Positions 33,523-44,347 of a stretch of 64,000 nt of DNA are shown piece after piece. The stretch's first letter is position 1; every line of letters starts with the position of its first letter. The stretch is from contig OZ020585.1 in assembly GCA_963971535.1 (NCBI GenBank), positions 152,460,103 to 152,524,102 of the forward strand, given 5' to 3'. The notes under the pieces were generated by a model. It was not told where the DNA came from. It worked only from the letters and a program-made list of their open reading frames with translations, and did no database searches. The position numbers were made by a program, and so were the translations under genes. This DNA is from Notolepis coatsorum. Its lineage: Eukaryota; Chordata; Actinopteri; Aulopiformes; Paralepididae.

Positions 33523-34010
33523 GAGGGCGGTCAGGTGGCGTAGCGGAGATTGCGCTCGTCACCAATGCAAGAGGCTGCGGTCTCGACTTCCGGAGTCAGC
33601 ATTGCCTTGGCTTGGGCTGATCGCTATACTAACTCGTTTGGCTGGGTTAGGGGGAGGGAAGCCGTGGGTGGGAAACTGGCGTTGTGGACAGCAACGCCTA
33701 CAGGTCAGGTATGGGTGCTTGCTCAGCGGAGGCAGGACTTGAGGAAGGCAGCGTGAACTCCCATGCGTTACACTTCACCAATGAGAGCCCTCGCTGCCAA
33801 GTGAGAAGAGAGCCACTGGCTGTCGCCGCACGTGTCGGAGGAAGCGTGCGGATACTTCAGGGTTCCCTTGTACCGACCAGTAGGAGAACATGCGCACAAC
33901 AACCAGGTAGGGGAGGGGTGGGAATTGGCACAACGACTAAATTGGGACGGGGAGAAAAACAGAGAAAAATCGGAGAAAGAGAGATACAAAGAAGGAAAAA
34001 AAAAAGGGTT
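33523..34010 (+). mobile_element. tRNA-derived SINE, family S, copy 3
   Basis: It begins GGCGGTCAGGTGGCGTAGCG (A-box region), with a weak B box GGTCTCGACTTCC. The body carries GCGTTGTGGACAGCAACGCC and GCACGTGTCGGAGGAAGCG, shared with copies 1 and 2, and it ends in an A-rich tail (AAGGAAAAAAAAAAG). Confidence 0.75.
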
Positions 34011-34189
34011 TGTGACACAGTGGGTTATCGCCGTGTGTCAAACCAGTCACATTCAGCTTGGCAGAGCGGGACAGGAGGGATGTGTGTGCAAGGAGAGTTG
34101 TTCAAATACCATTTGAAATTGGAGGGCCAATCAATTTGCTGTCGATGTCTCCCTATTTTCACCAAATTTTGCCTCAAGGGAGGTTGTTT

Positions 34190-34819
34190 ATAAACATCGC
34201 TTCAGCGCCAAACCCGAGAAAAGTCGGGTTTTGGTCGTTATTTCTTTTATTCGCTATTTCCATTCATAATCCATCAAGGGAGCCTGATGTTATCATTGGG
34301 AATGGGTCTGAGATCGCAAACGTCCAATACCGCCACCTAACGCCTTGCGGCCGGTATTGCACATCCTTGGAATCTCTCTGGCTTGGGCTGTACGTCGATC
34401 TAAAAAGTCCGGTCTGGGTTTTCCTTGTCGGGCAGGAGTAACGTTTATAACACATGGATTGGGGAGAAACAAGCACCGCCGATTCATGTTCTTAGGTGGA
34501 TTATGTTGGCAACACGATCGACATCAATACTTGGAATGGCGATCAGATAATTGGAATATTCTTTTTGCAGTACATCCTAGTCAAGGTAAGTGCTATATGG
34601 TATCAATCTTGCGTTGATCCAATAATTCCTTCCTCGCGATCGGAGCATGTGTCTGTAATGTACTGTGTAACTTATTCCGTTGGTGACGGTCAAAGCATAG
34701 ACATTTATTTTTCACAAATTGAACGATACTCAAATGGGCAATAGTTTTATATCCATAGCAATGCTATTTAATATAGTTTTAGCCCTGCAAACACCGGCAT
34801 GTATCCCCATTCATGTTAA
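34190..34819. mobile_element. TTAA-family element, decayed copy 2
   Basis: It starts CGCTTCAGCGCCAAACCCGA with an AACCCGA..TCGGGTT subterminal palindrome, matching the copy at 49.9 kb (GCCAGACCCGAGATATCTCG). It shares the internal phrases TTTCTTTTATTCG and CAATACCGCCACCT. Near the right, TTTTAGCCCTGCAAA matches copy 1. TTAA occurs at 34816. The left TTAA is lost, so the ends are uncertain. Confidence 0.55.
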
Positions 34820-35879
34820 GCTGTAGGAATACTTCGCCTAAAGGTACATGCCTAAGTAAATGGAAGATTGCTCCACTTCTGCAAGGTCAATTTGCATGTT
34901 CTTGGTGTCTAGGAACATCTAGGGACCTGGGGGTATGTATTTCCAGTGTCAGAAATATTGTGTCTGTTACTAGGCAGAGTAAATTGTAATGAAGAAAGGA
35001 GAATATAAATTATGATTTATTTTTGCATCTTTGATGGTGAATAATACCATGTTAAATCTGCGGGGTACGAGAAAATGCTCACTGAGCTCATTCACCACCT
35101 TATTGAGATCATGTGTACAAAAAATCTAAGCAAATGAATAAAGGGAAGATGATTAAACAGAAGGATTTGTAGATACAGTCATTAATGATAATCGATTTTA
35201 ATTATAAATTCTTATTACATGGCGTTTTAACATTCGCCGAAATGCTTGATTGTGATTGGTCAATAGCGCTCGTCAGAGGTCCATTATTACTCGATAACGG
35301 ACCTCTGCCGAACAATAATGACCGCTGTGTGCAGCTGTAGCAATCAAGCCCACTGTCATCAGTGCAATCAGACCACAGACCTGCCGGCTGCCGCACCGGC
35401 GATGACAGCGGGAGTGACAGAACAGAACTGCGTCTGCATTTGATCTCGTCTTGTCGATGGTGTAAAATTAATTAGGTATATTGTTAGTAAGTTAGCCATG
35501 TAATAAGCGGGATAATGTACAGCCCATACCGAGGCGCCTCGGTATTTTAAACTCTGTGTCGGTCAATTATTTTGCGAAAATGACCTCGTCATTATCCCTT
35601 ACATATTTGACCTTGAACTTGACCTTATTATGGCCACATCATACATCTATGGATAGGGAAAATGCTCCTCTTTCCAATGGCAGTGTTGAATCTGGATTTA
35701 GTCATTTCCTTGCGTTTAAATTTTTTTTGCTGTCACTAGGCCAACGGTGACTTTCATGAAGAGGGGAAAATCGAAATTGACCCAGTTTTAGCGTTTTTAT
35801 CAAACATTTTGTCTGCCCAACCACAACCACCACGCACGTGGATATTTTAATCCATGGTTCATAACGTGCGTGTGGAATC
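34820..35879. other. Unassigned stretch with a hairpin
   Basis: CAGAGGTCC (35274-35282) pairs perfectly with GGACCTCTG (35299-35307), and the loop bases TTAT/ATAA can extend the stem. It lies near TTAACATTCGCC at 35227, so it may be the end of another TTAA-type element. No gene was seen. Confidence 0.4.
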
Positions 35880-36736
35880 TTAACACATTGGCGCCCGACC
35901 ACGAGTTATACGTGTTTCGAATCCATACGTTCTGGACAGAATCACGGATAAAGCCGTGGCAAGTTGTTATTGCTTTTATTCCATTTTAATAACCTGTTCA
36001 AGGTCGCCGACCGGCACTGCAGATATACCCTACTCTGTGAATTCGAGAAGGTGCAATACCGGTCAGATCCTCTTAGGGGCGCTATCGCGATAATAGAGTG
36101 TTCCCTGTGGCAGAAGTTGTCTTTTTTTTTTGGATCTCTAATGTAGTTTTCTACTCATCTGAAGTGATAGCTATTGTCTGATGCACGGATACGTTTTGAA
36201 TTGCGGATTTCACCATGCAATAAGGGGATTTATCATCAGCCAATGGACATATCGATCTACCAGATGGCGATCGATAACGGGGAAATGCTCGGGGTGATCA
36301 GCCCCGACCACGGTAAGATCCCCTTCACGTAAATTACAGCCCGATCGGACACCGTTCTGATAGCCATCCAGGCGAACGGCCTATGTGGCTAGTTAGACGA
36401 ACACTGTTATTGGTAATCAATAATAATAAACGACGTCCCCCGCCCCCCCCCCCCTTCATGCATACATGCTTTGGGACAGTCCCGATCATATGCAGTTTGA
36501 GTTATTTATGTAGCATCTGTCAAACGGAAATGCCATTGGATATAACGTTAGCAGCTATTAGCCATTTATCTAGCCTCCCAGAAAATATACTAGCCCAAAT
36601 CCGCTATAAAGCTTATATTCACTGCGCTATAAAATGATAACCTATTGATGCATTTTTTTTTCTTTAAGCCATTTAGAAGGGACGGTTTATGAACTCAATT
36701 GACAATGAGAACGGACAGATAGCAATACTATAAAGT

Positions 36737-38286
36737 ATGAATGAATGAATGAATGAATGAATGAATGAAAACTTTATTTAACAGATTGCAGAATGGGTAC
36801 AATACAGTACGGCTCAATACATACAATTGTTAAGGGGATGCAGACCTGAGAAAGACGTTTGTCTTGTTTCCATCAGGGTCCCCCATTTTCAATTCATATA
36901 GACATTTATGACATACACAACATACATGACATTTATGGCATAGGGACATATAGGTATTTAGTACTGATACATTTGTGACATAAGCGGTATTCAAATATAC
37001 AGTACTGTTACCCCTAGATCCTGACAGAGTATATACATATGATGGGGAGGGGACTGTACATTAGGAGGGGGTGGGTGGGTGGGAGGGAAATATACATACG
37101 GCGGGGAGGGAATATATACATGCGGTGGGGAGGAGACTGTCTATTAGGAGGTGGTGGGGGTTTTGGGCATTTACGGTGGCCAGTTTCGAATTGCAGCCTC
37201 CCGTAGGTGCTCTTTAAGAGCGGTTTTGAATGTGGGCAGGGATTCACATTCCTTTACAGCTTTGGGTAGGGCGTTCCACATTGTTGTGGCATAATTGCGA
37301 AACGTGTTTAGTCCCTTGTTTGAGGCAAATCTGGGTTTAACATGATTTGTTGAGCTTCCTCTGGTGTAGTGGTTGTGGTATTCACTGACCTTTGGGAAGT
37401 ATTTTGACATGTACATGGGCACCCCGGTCGTATAGTGTATCTTATTAGACCAGGCCCATTGCAAGTTGCTGTACTCTGTCGTCTACTCTAAGCCATCCTA
37501 GGTTGTCAAAGTGGGCAGGGGTGAGGTGGGTTCTGGGGTTCAGGTCAAGTAGTAGTCTGACCAGTTTGTTTTGTGATGTTTGTAATTTTGTTTTAAGCAC
37601 CTTTGAGGTGCTTTGGTACCATGAGGTGCACGCATAGTCATAGTACACTTGAATGAGTGCTCCTGCCAGAGTCTTCAGGGTATTCTTGTTTACCAGAGAG
37701 GAGATCCGGTACAAGAATCTAGTTCGTTGGTTGACTTTTTTTATTACATTGGATGTTGGCTGTTTTGCCCATGTGTAATGATAGTTTGTTATCAGCGAGC
37801 CATATGCAGATTTTGCCTAGTTCCGTGCTGAGGGTTTTTTCAACCTGCAACTTGTTCTTGTCAGAGACCAGCAGGGCTGAGTCGTCCGCAAACAGGAACA
37901 AGTTGCAGTCACAGGCTGACGACATGTCATTTGCATAAATTAGGAAGAGTAGCGGTCCTAGTATGCTTCCTTGTGGAACACCACAGCTCACTGTGAGGGG
38001 GGGGGATAGAGTACCGTTTACCTCTACCATCTGTTCTCTCCCCTCCAGGTAGGATTGCATCCAGCTCACTGATAAGCTATCAAAACCAATTGCTTTTAGC
38101 TTGTCCATTAGAATGGAGTGATTGACAGTGTCGAAGGCCTTTTGTAGGTCCAGCATGACCATGCCGCAGTATTTGCCCGCGTCCACCTCTTGTTTGATGT
38201 GGTCGTTCAAATAGAGGAGGCATGTGTCAGTGGAGTGGGACGTTCTGAAGCCAGATTGGAATTCGTAGATTAGATTTTTTTTGGGT
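36737..38286 (-). mobile_element. LINE of I/Jockey-like type, 5'-truncated
   Basis: Read on the minus strand it ends AAATAAAGTTTTCATTCATT with an ATTC/TGAA tetranucleotide tail (36737-36770). The same 3' end occurs in plus orientation at 57675-57823, fixing the element's terminus. The 5' end falls inside RT coding near 38286. Clade is uncertain (I/Nimb-like is my best guess). Confidence 0.75.
37171..37714 (-). pseudogene. LINE C-terminal region
   Basis: Two overlapping frames continue the same LINE protein. The first (37445-37714) has LAGALIQVYYDYACTSWYQS and LRVDDRVQQLAMGLV. The second (37171-37464) has HNHYTRGSSTNHVKPRF and TMWNALPKAVKECESLPTFK. The second set is a hallmark of the C-terminal region in I/Jockey-like fish LINEs. 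A frame change near 37450 and a stop near 37716 break continuity with the RT. Confidence 0.8.
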
Positions 38287-38312
38287 ATAGATTTAGCTCT
38301 ACAAAAACCCAC
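37719..38312 (-). pseudogene. LINE reverse transcriptase, fingers to thumb
   Basis: The 197-codon frame has the RT core in order: EFQSGFRTSHSTDTCLLYL, MVMLDLQKAFDTVNHSIL with catalytic Asp at residue 55, a 90s segment WMQSYLEGREQMV, GVPQGSILGPLLFLIYANDM, and FADD at 141-144. It ends in a stop near 37719. The N-terminal endonuclease is absent because of 5' truncation. The first codons are flank. The conserved Asp and FADD residues are intact, so the copy was not heavily mutated before truncation. Confidence 0.85.
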
Positions 38313-38352
38313 ACGTTTGTTTACATTCCCCGGTCATCTTGCCACTAATTAG

Positions 38353-38606
38353 ACTAAGCCCAGTGGTCGCGAATCACAGGCAGGTAGTGGCAGAAGCAAA
38401 GCCTTCTTGTTATTACTAGCCGAGGAGCTAGTATTTGTTTCACCTAACACTATTGCTCCGTGATCATAGCCATTTATCTCTAAAGCTAACCACTATTTGT
38501 AAAAGCCACAACCACGTTACCATATTTGTAAATACTAATGTAAATCATTGTGTCATTGTACATATTGTGTATATCATGTTAGTAGCTAAGTTAGCTAGCT
38601 TGCTAG
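38353..38606. other. Spacer between TTAA element and Gypsy provirus
   Basis: Unassigned 250 bp ending TTAGCTAGCTTGCTAG. Its last four bases are the target duplication of the Gypsy element. Confidence 0.5.
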
Positions 38607-39399
38607 TGTAGCTGGTTTAAGGCCACTCTCTTTTATGTCGGTCGTATGTGAAGTGATGACAGCCGTGATTCATTTCAGCATTTAATTCTGTTGAGACATC
38701 CCAGATAGGCACATATTTAACATTGGCCAGCAGATGGCGTCAACAGCTCACATATGCCCTTCAAGCTTCCAGACAATCTGAAGTTTAGAATCATCACTGA
38801 AATATCCCATTAAAATAAAACAACACAATGAAATAATACAAAATAAACAATAAGACATCTCAAATTACCTGTTGAGACATCCCAGATAGACACATATTTA
38901 ACATTGGCCAGCAGATGGTGTCAACAGCTCACATATGCTGCAATGGGGAAATATCAAGTCACATTTCAGACTGGGGCCTTCAACACATTGCTCAGCCATT
39001 ACCACTAGCTCAGTCACATGTGTCCTTCCAAAAGTTCGCCACTACAGCTAAATTACATTACAACAAGTACAGAATTGCTCATTATTAACACAGTTACCAT
39101 TATATATAACCCCGGTTCATTGCCCGGCAACCTATTTACAATATGTAAACCATCATACGTTCTCTTAAACCAGAAATATATTTACAGGTGATGAACGAAC
39201 ATCTTACCCCTTCAAGCTTCCAGACAATCTGGCGTGAAGGGGGAAGTGCAAGGGGAAATACGTCACTTCGGCAGGAAGTGACGATTTCAAAATAAAAGAC
39301 TTTGAGAATAAAAGATAATAATAAACAAATTAAAATAAAACGTGAGGGAGGGATTCTTTGTGGAATGCATAACAGTATATTTTATATATACCTGCTACA
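38607..39399 (-). repeat. Gypsy 3' LTR
   Basis: 793 bp. It holds an internal near-duplicate of about 70 bp (around 38690-38757 and 38872-38940) starting GTTGAGACATCCCAGATAG. Each copy carries a CTCF-like motif. Confidence 0.92.
38727..38740 (+). promoter_or_regulatory. CTCF-like motif, 3' LTR copy 1
   Basis: TGGCCAGCAGATGGCGTCA matches the CTCF core at 13 of 14 positions (CCAGCAGATGGCGT against CCASYAGRKGGCRS) and also has the usual upstream TGG. The second copy in this LTR (38908-38921) has GGTG in place of GGCG. Confidence 0.5.
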
Positions 39400-39411
39400 T
39401 ACTCCCCCCCC
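39400..39411 (-). other. Gypsy polypurine tract
   Basis: On the minus strand GGGGGGGAGTA abuts TGTAGC of the 3' LTR. Confidence 0.8.
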
Positions 39412-39792
39412 TGAATTCCGCTAAAATCCCGAACCGACAGGACACACTAACTGGGACCTCCAACACTACGTCAGAACCGGCACGGGTTTACTTGAAGATA
39501 CAAATCTCCAAAATCAACTAGAAGTTACCTGTCACACAGGTTCAGAGAAAACAAAAGGGTGTACAGTCCTATGTTCCTCCTAGAATCACTCGGTGCCTTG
39601 TACACCAAACTACCCGACTTACTTGAGTCCCATATCTCATCTGTGAGCACATGTTGTAAGTACGCCACTTACAGTGTCACAGTGCAAGATAAAAAAAAAA
39701 TACTCAAATAATAAAAAAAACTGAAAGAGATAGCACAGAACGCCTAGAACAGAGCGAGAAGAGACTGGGACCTCCTACCAACTGAACGGCCC

Positions 39793-40362
39793 CTAAACCA
39801 TTGTCTCTATCAAACGGTCAACTCTCTTAACCACCCTGCCAGCCCGTGTCCTGACTACACCCTCTGTGCCCCCTAGCGTGGGTGTTCGGCAGTCTAGGTC
39901 CCGTTCTATAATAGCCGGAACGACTACAGGAATAATGGGCGGGACCCTTGGCACTGTGTCTGATGTGTCAACTGTAGACACTGGTCTGGAGGACTGGGCA
40001 CTACTTGCATCAATCACTGACACCGTCCCTGGTACACTTCGCAGACTCTGGTCCACATCAGACTGATCTTCGTCCGCATCAGCTACGTCACAGGAGCCAT
40101 GACTGGAAGCCTCTTCAGCCCCACTCAACACCCATGCGCCCGTCCTATCCTCCGAACCTTCCTCCACCTCCAGAGAGTCGACGAGACCCCTCTGAGACCC
40201 GTCCTCTGATTCTCTAAGACTGTCCTCAGTCACCGGCGCGTCCCCATCAGGAGCCTCTATGGGTAGGAAGCTGATGTCCAGAATAAGGTTGCGATGCACT
40301 ACTCTCGCCTTCCCCTTGTCATCTTCCAGCTTGTAGACATGAGTCTGTGGGTTGCTGTCCAT
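39793..40362 (-). pseudogene. Gypsy pol C-terminal tail
   Basis: The 189-codon frame starts within the post-integrase region. It has THVYKLEDDKGKARVVHRNL, ILDISFLPI, the beta-strand signature found after the integrase core of many Gypsy elements, followed by a long acidic Ser/Asp-rich tail ending in VVKRVDRLIETMV. It is in a different frame from the preceding integrase piece, so an indel or stop lies near 40370-40450. The Met at 40362 is internal, not a start. No chromodomain is evident. The 3' non-coding segment from 39412 to 39790 holds no other frame. Confidence 0.7.
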
Positions 40363-40451
40363 GACAGTATAGACTGTTGGTTCTCACTTGTCCGCAAGTT
40401 TCTTCTTCCCCCTCTCGCCTTTGTTTGCAAGGAGCACTCTGTCTCCCACGT

Positions 40452-41704
40452 TCAAGCAGATCCCCTTGACTTTACGGTTGTAACCTCTGGATGCTTGTCT
40501 TGCTCCTTGACGGCATGTCTCCGAGCAACATCCGCTGCTTCATGGAGGTGGGACATAAGCGTTGTCGCATAACTGCTGTAGTCAACAACTACTGGGTCAT
40601 GCAGAACCTGTCTGAACATCACATCAACAGGGAGCCTCGGAACCCGCCCAAACATCAGGTGGAAGGGTGCATACCCAGTTGTCTCATGCACCGTCGCATT
40701 GTATGCAAATGTCAGGGTCTGTATTTGCTGAGGCCACCTGGCCTTCTCCCTCAGCGGCAGTGAACGGATCATGCCTCCCAGGGTTCTGTTAAACCTCTCA
40801 GTCCCTCCGTTCCCCATGGGATGGTAGGCGGTAGTGTGTGACTTGGAGACTCCCGACAATCTAAGCAATTCCGCAATGAGCTCGCTCTCGAAGTTGGCTC
40901 CTTGATCCGTATGCGCTTCGCAAATCTATATACACAGAATACGTGATCCCACAACTTCCTCGCAACTTGCTTCGCTTGTTGATTTGAGCAGGGAAAGGCA
41001 TGTGCCAACTTCGTGAAATGATCTGTCATGACAAGGATATCCACTGAACGCTGATTGTTATCCTCTGCACTCCAGAAGTCCAAACACACTAGTTCCATGG
41101 GAGCGGAGGTCCTTATACTCTCAAGTGGAGCCCTGGCAGACGGATCTGGAGTCTTGGCCAGAATGCACCTCTGGCAGCACCTCACATAGTCTTTAACTTG
41201 ACCCTCCATCCTCGGCCAAAAGAAGCGTTGTCTTGTCAGGTAGATCGTCCTTGCCTGCCCTTGATGTCCGGCTAAGTCATGTACGCCCCGCAAGGCCTTG
41301 TCCACTAGCCTCCGGGGCAAGACAAACTGAAGCCTCCTCTGCTTGCTCAACGGATCCTTAGTGACTCTATAGAGCACTCCATCAGTGACCTTCAGTCTCT
41401 CCCATTGTCTGATCAGCACCAGAGCACTCGCGCCCAGACCGTCTCTCTCTCGCCTCGATGGCCTCCTCTGTTTAGTCAGAAAAGACGTGACCTTTAAGAT
41501 GTCAGGGTCACTCTCTTGGCTCCTCTGAAGCTCTGCCAGAGAAAAGGCAGGCAGCGAATCCTGTCCCGGTGGAGCAAGATGTTGAACGGTTTGGACCAAC
41601 TCTGTTGCCCTGGACTCTGCAGCTGCATCCCAATGGTCATGAGAATCAAGGACCGCCTTCACAGCGTTGTTACACAAGGGTGGCGAACACTGGGACTGCA
41701 TCAC
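40452..41704 (-). pseudogene. Gypsy integrase, frame-shifted
   Basis: Integrase inserts the cDNA into the genome. The upstream frame (to about 40930) has a zinc-binding HHCC region (VHDLAGHQGQARTIYLTRQR, then RCCQRC) and the first catalytic Asp in ELVCLDFWSAED. A one-base shift near 40935 moves coding to the frame used in 40452-40868. There the DQG motif with the second Asp is followed by SHTTAYHPMGNGGTERFNRT, which contains the catalytic Glu. All three acidic residues are therefore still encoded but not in one frame. Beyond 40769 the upstream frame reads nonsense. A further frame change near 41700 separates it from RNase H. Confidence 0.85.
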
Positions 41705-43373
41705 AGCGACGCGCTATGACCTCTCCGCCCCGTTGACACTGGACCCTTAAACGGAAAGCATCTTGAACTCCGTTCATTCCAACCTCACCTGCTTGGGCGA
41801 GCAGATTGCCGTAGGACTCAGTGACCAGCCGGCGCCCAACCGTCTTGGCAAACGGATCCCGACTGAGAGCATCAGCCACCACGTTCTTGACTCCTGCGAT
41901 GTGCTTCAGGCTGAACGTATAAGGAGCGAGCTTCGCGACCCACCGTTGTTCGCAAGCGTCGAGTTTAGGCTTGGTCATTATATAAGTGAGTGGATTGTTG
42001 TCCGTCCATACAGTGAAGGAGTTGCCCTTCAGCCAATGGCTGAACTTGTCGCACACACTCCACTTCAGTGCCAAAAACTCGAGCCGATGGGCTGGGTAAT
42101 TCTTCTGAGAACTGCTCAGGGTCTTGCTTGCGAAAGCTATGGGGCGCGCTTTACTTTCACCAGCTGGTACTTGTGACAACACCGCTCCGAGCCCGTCCAA
42201 TGAAGCATCGGTTGACAGAATCAAGGGACGTGAGAAATCAGGATGCGCCAGAACCACACAGTCCAGCAGACTCTCCCTTAGACTGACGAAGGCGACGTCA
42301 CACTCTGAAGTCCAGTCATCGGTTCCCAGTCTCCTGAATGTTCCCGCCTTCACCTTCACCTTCATCCTTCCTTTCCTCTTCTGTCCCCCAGTCAGAGCGA
42401 ATATCGGCTTGGCGATGGAAGAGCAATTAGGGATGAAGTGCTGATAGAAGAAGACCATTCCCAGGTAGGATTTGATCCTCCGTACTCAGGGTGTGCACCC
42501 GTCTTCTTCCATCAGATCCGTCCTAGACATGCTGGATATGACTTCCACCTTCGCAGGATCCACAGCCACTCCACTACCATCTATGATATGGCCCAGAAAC
42601 TTGACAGACGACCTCATCAGATGACACTTTTTCGGACTCAACTTGAGATTGTGGTCTCGCAGCCGCTGGAAGACGACCTCCAGTCTTTGTAACGCCTCCT
42701 CTTCCGTTGATCCGAAGATCAGTAGGTCGTCCAGATAGCATAACAGGCTGCTGAAGTTCATGTCCCCGAATATACTCAGCATCATGCGCATAAATGAGGC
42801 AGGACTATTGCACAGTCCCTGCGGCATTCTATTATACTCATGCAGGCCTATCGGTGTAGTGAACGCTGTATATCTCTTATCCTCTTCAGCCATGGGAACG
42901 TTGTAGAAGCCGGACGTCAAGTCCATCATGCTGAAGAAGGTGTTCCCTCCCAAGGCAGCCAGACAGTCCGACTGATGTGGAAGAGGATGGGCGTCCTTGA
43001 GTGTTCTCGCATTCAACCATCAGAAATCGGTGCAGATCCTCAGATTACCGTCCTTTTTCCATACCATCACCAGCGGTGAAGCATAATCACTCACTGATTT
43101 TCGGATTATCCCTTGCTGCTCCATGTCTGTCAAGACCTGTCGTAGTTTCTGGTAGTGAGCAGGGGGGACTCTCCGGTAAGGAAGGCGGAATGGACGATCA
43201 TCGGTCAGTCGAATGCGGTGGACGAAGCCCTTTGCCTCACCACAGTCCATCTCATGCTTGGAGAAGATGTCGGTGTAAGACTCGAGCAGCTGGACCAACT
43301 TCTCCTTTCCTGCGTCGCTGGTATGACAGGGTTGGATATCGAGTTTGTCAAGACCAACATCACGTAGCCTCTG
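41670..43373 (-). pseudogene. Gypsy reverse transcriptase and RNase H with in-frame stops
   Basis: One frame is maintained from the protease through RNase H but is cut by stops: TAG (43371-43373), TGA near 43017 and TGA near 42483. The RT shows RIRLTDDRPFRLPYRRVPP, PLVMVWKKDGNLRICTDF, MDLTSGFYNVP (catalytic Asp), MPQGLCNSPASFMR and CYLDDLLIFG. RNase H shows LILSTDASLDGLGAVLSQ and WSVCDKFSHWLKGN, followed by the TDNNPL Asp and DALSRDP. The TGA near 43017 replaces an expected Arg codon, a change explained by CpG decay (CGA to TGA). The copy cannot make Pol without readthrough. Confidence 0.9.
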
Positions 43374-44321
43374 CTAGAAGTCAGAAGGACTGGTTGCCGT
43401 ATGGTGCTCAGTCGGAGGAGCCCTGTCGATCCGACTACAGCCTTGGAGTAGCTCCAAATCCTCCACAGCTAAGCAGGGAGACACATCTGCCAGCTTACAG
43501 TTCGTCTTCAGCGTAACAGGTCTATCAGACAGGTTGGTGACCTTCATGGGGACCCACCCATCACCCCACAGAGGTGTCACGACCCGACCAACCATGATAT
43601 TACGTGACATGGACCTTGATGAAGTCGGCTCCACTATCACGGTGCTTCCCGGCGACATGATAGTATTTTTGGGTAGTTTACCCCAGACGAGGTGTTCTTG
43701 CATCGCCAGAAGAGTGATCGACTGCTTGAGCTTGACCGTGCCGATCTTATCCGGTAGCTCTTCACCCCTCCAACGGGATGTATTCGCCATGAGGTCCAAG
43801 AACTGTTCACACCCTGGGGATGAGGATGGACTGCAGACGGAGATGAGCCGCCAGTAATCATCACTGTCCTTCAACTTGTGCATGAGGAACTTGATCACAT
43901 TTGTGCCGATGATGAGATCATCCCTCTGGCCCGGCACCACAAGAACTGGTACGATGCAGCTCACCCCATATACTTTCAGTTCAACTTCGTAAACACACTT
44001 CGGTTTAGTGAGTTTTCCTCCACACCCCACTAAAACCACGTCCTCAGTCATCGGTCTTGGTTCTTGCAATACTTTTCCCTTCAACATCCTTTCCTCTGCA
44101 TCTTCACTGAAAGTACAGGCCATGGAGCCTGAGTCGAGCATCCCTTGCATCTGAAACATATTATTTACGTTGACTGGAGCATAGAACAGCTCATCATACG
44201 ACTCAACTCTTTGCGTGTTCTGTGCTATGATCTTCACACCAGCCGGTGCTGCACTGCACTCTTTCACATAACACTGTTCATGTTCACTTTCAGCACTGAG
44301 GGTCTGACTGTCCTCACCCAC
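43374..44321 (-). CDS. Gypsy aspartic protease region
   Basis: 315-codon frame with the retropepsin active site GMLDSGSMACTFS (DSG at residues 63-65), followed by a region with VVLVGCGGKLTKPKCVYEVE and VLVVPGQRDDLIIGTNVIKF. The hydrophobic-ILG-like turn before NVIKF completes the protease fold. It cleaves Gag and Pol during particle maturation. It lies one base back (-1) from the gag frame, consistent with production as a Gag-Pro-Pol fusion by frameshifting, so the Met at 44321 need not be used. It is open up to a TAG at 43371, after which RT continues in the same frame. Confidence 0.8.
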   Translation of the reverse strand: MGEDSQTLSAESEHEQCYVKECSAAPAGVKIIAQNTQRVESYDELFYAPVNVNNMFQMQGMLDSGSMACTFSEDAEERMLKGKVLQEPRPMTEDVVLVGCGGKLTKPKCVYEVELKVYGVSCIVPVLVVPGQRDDLIIGTNVIKFLMHKLKDSDDYWRLISVCSPSSSPGCEQFLDLMANTSRWRGEELPDKIGTVKLKQSITLLAMQEHLVWGKLPKNTIMSPGSTVIVEPTSSRSMSRNIMVGRVVTPLWGDGWVPMKVTNLSDRPVTLKTNCKLADVSPCLAVEDLELLQGCSRIDRAPPTEHHTATSPSDF

Positions 44322-44347
44322 ATGTTCCCTCCTCCAATGCGGGTTAG

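Larger units (their letters stand above)
35880..38352. mobile_element. TTAA-family element, copy 3, split by a LINE
   Basis: TTAA at 35880-35883 is followed by CACATTGGCGCCCGACC. The interior shares GTGCAATACCGGTCAGATCC and the right-hand GAACGGACAGATAGCAATAC pattern with other copies. After the LINE, TATAGATTTAGCTCTACAAA continues the family pattern to a terminus near 38348 (TTGCCACTAA, then TTAG). Without the LINE it is about 915 bp, in line with 928 and 903 bp for the other complete copies. Confidence 0.65.
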
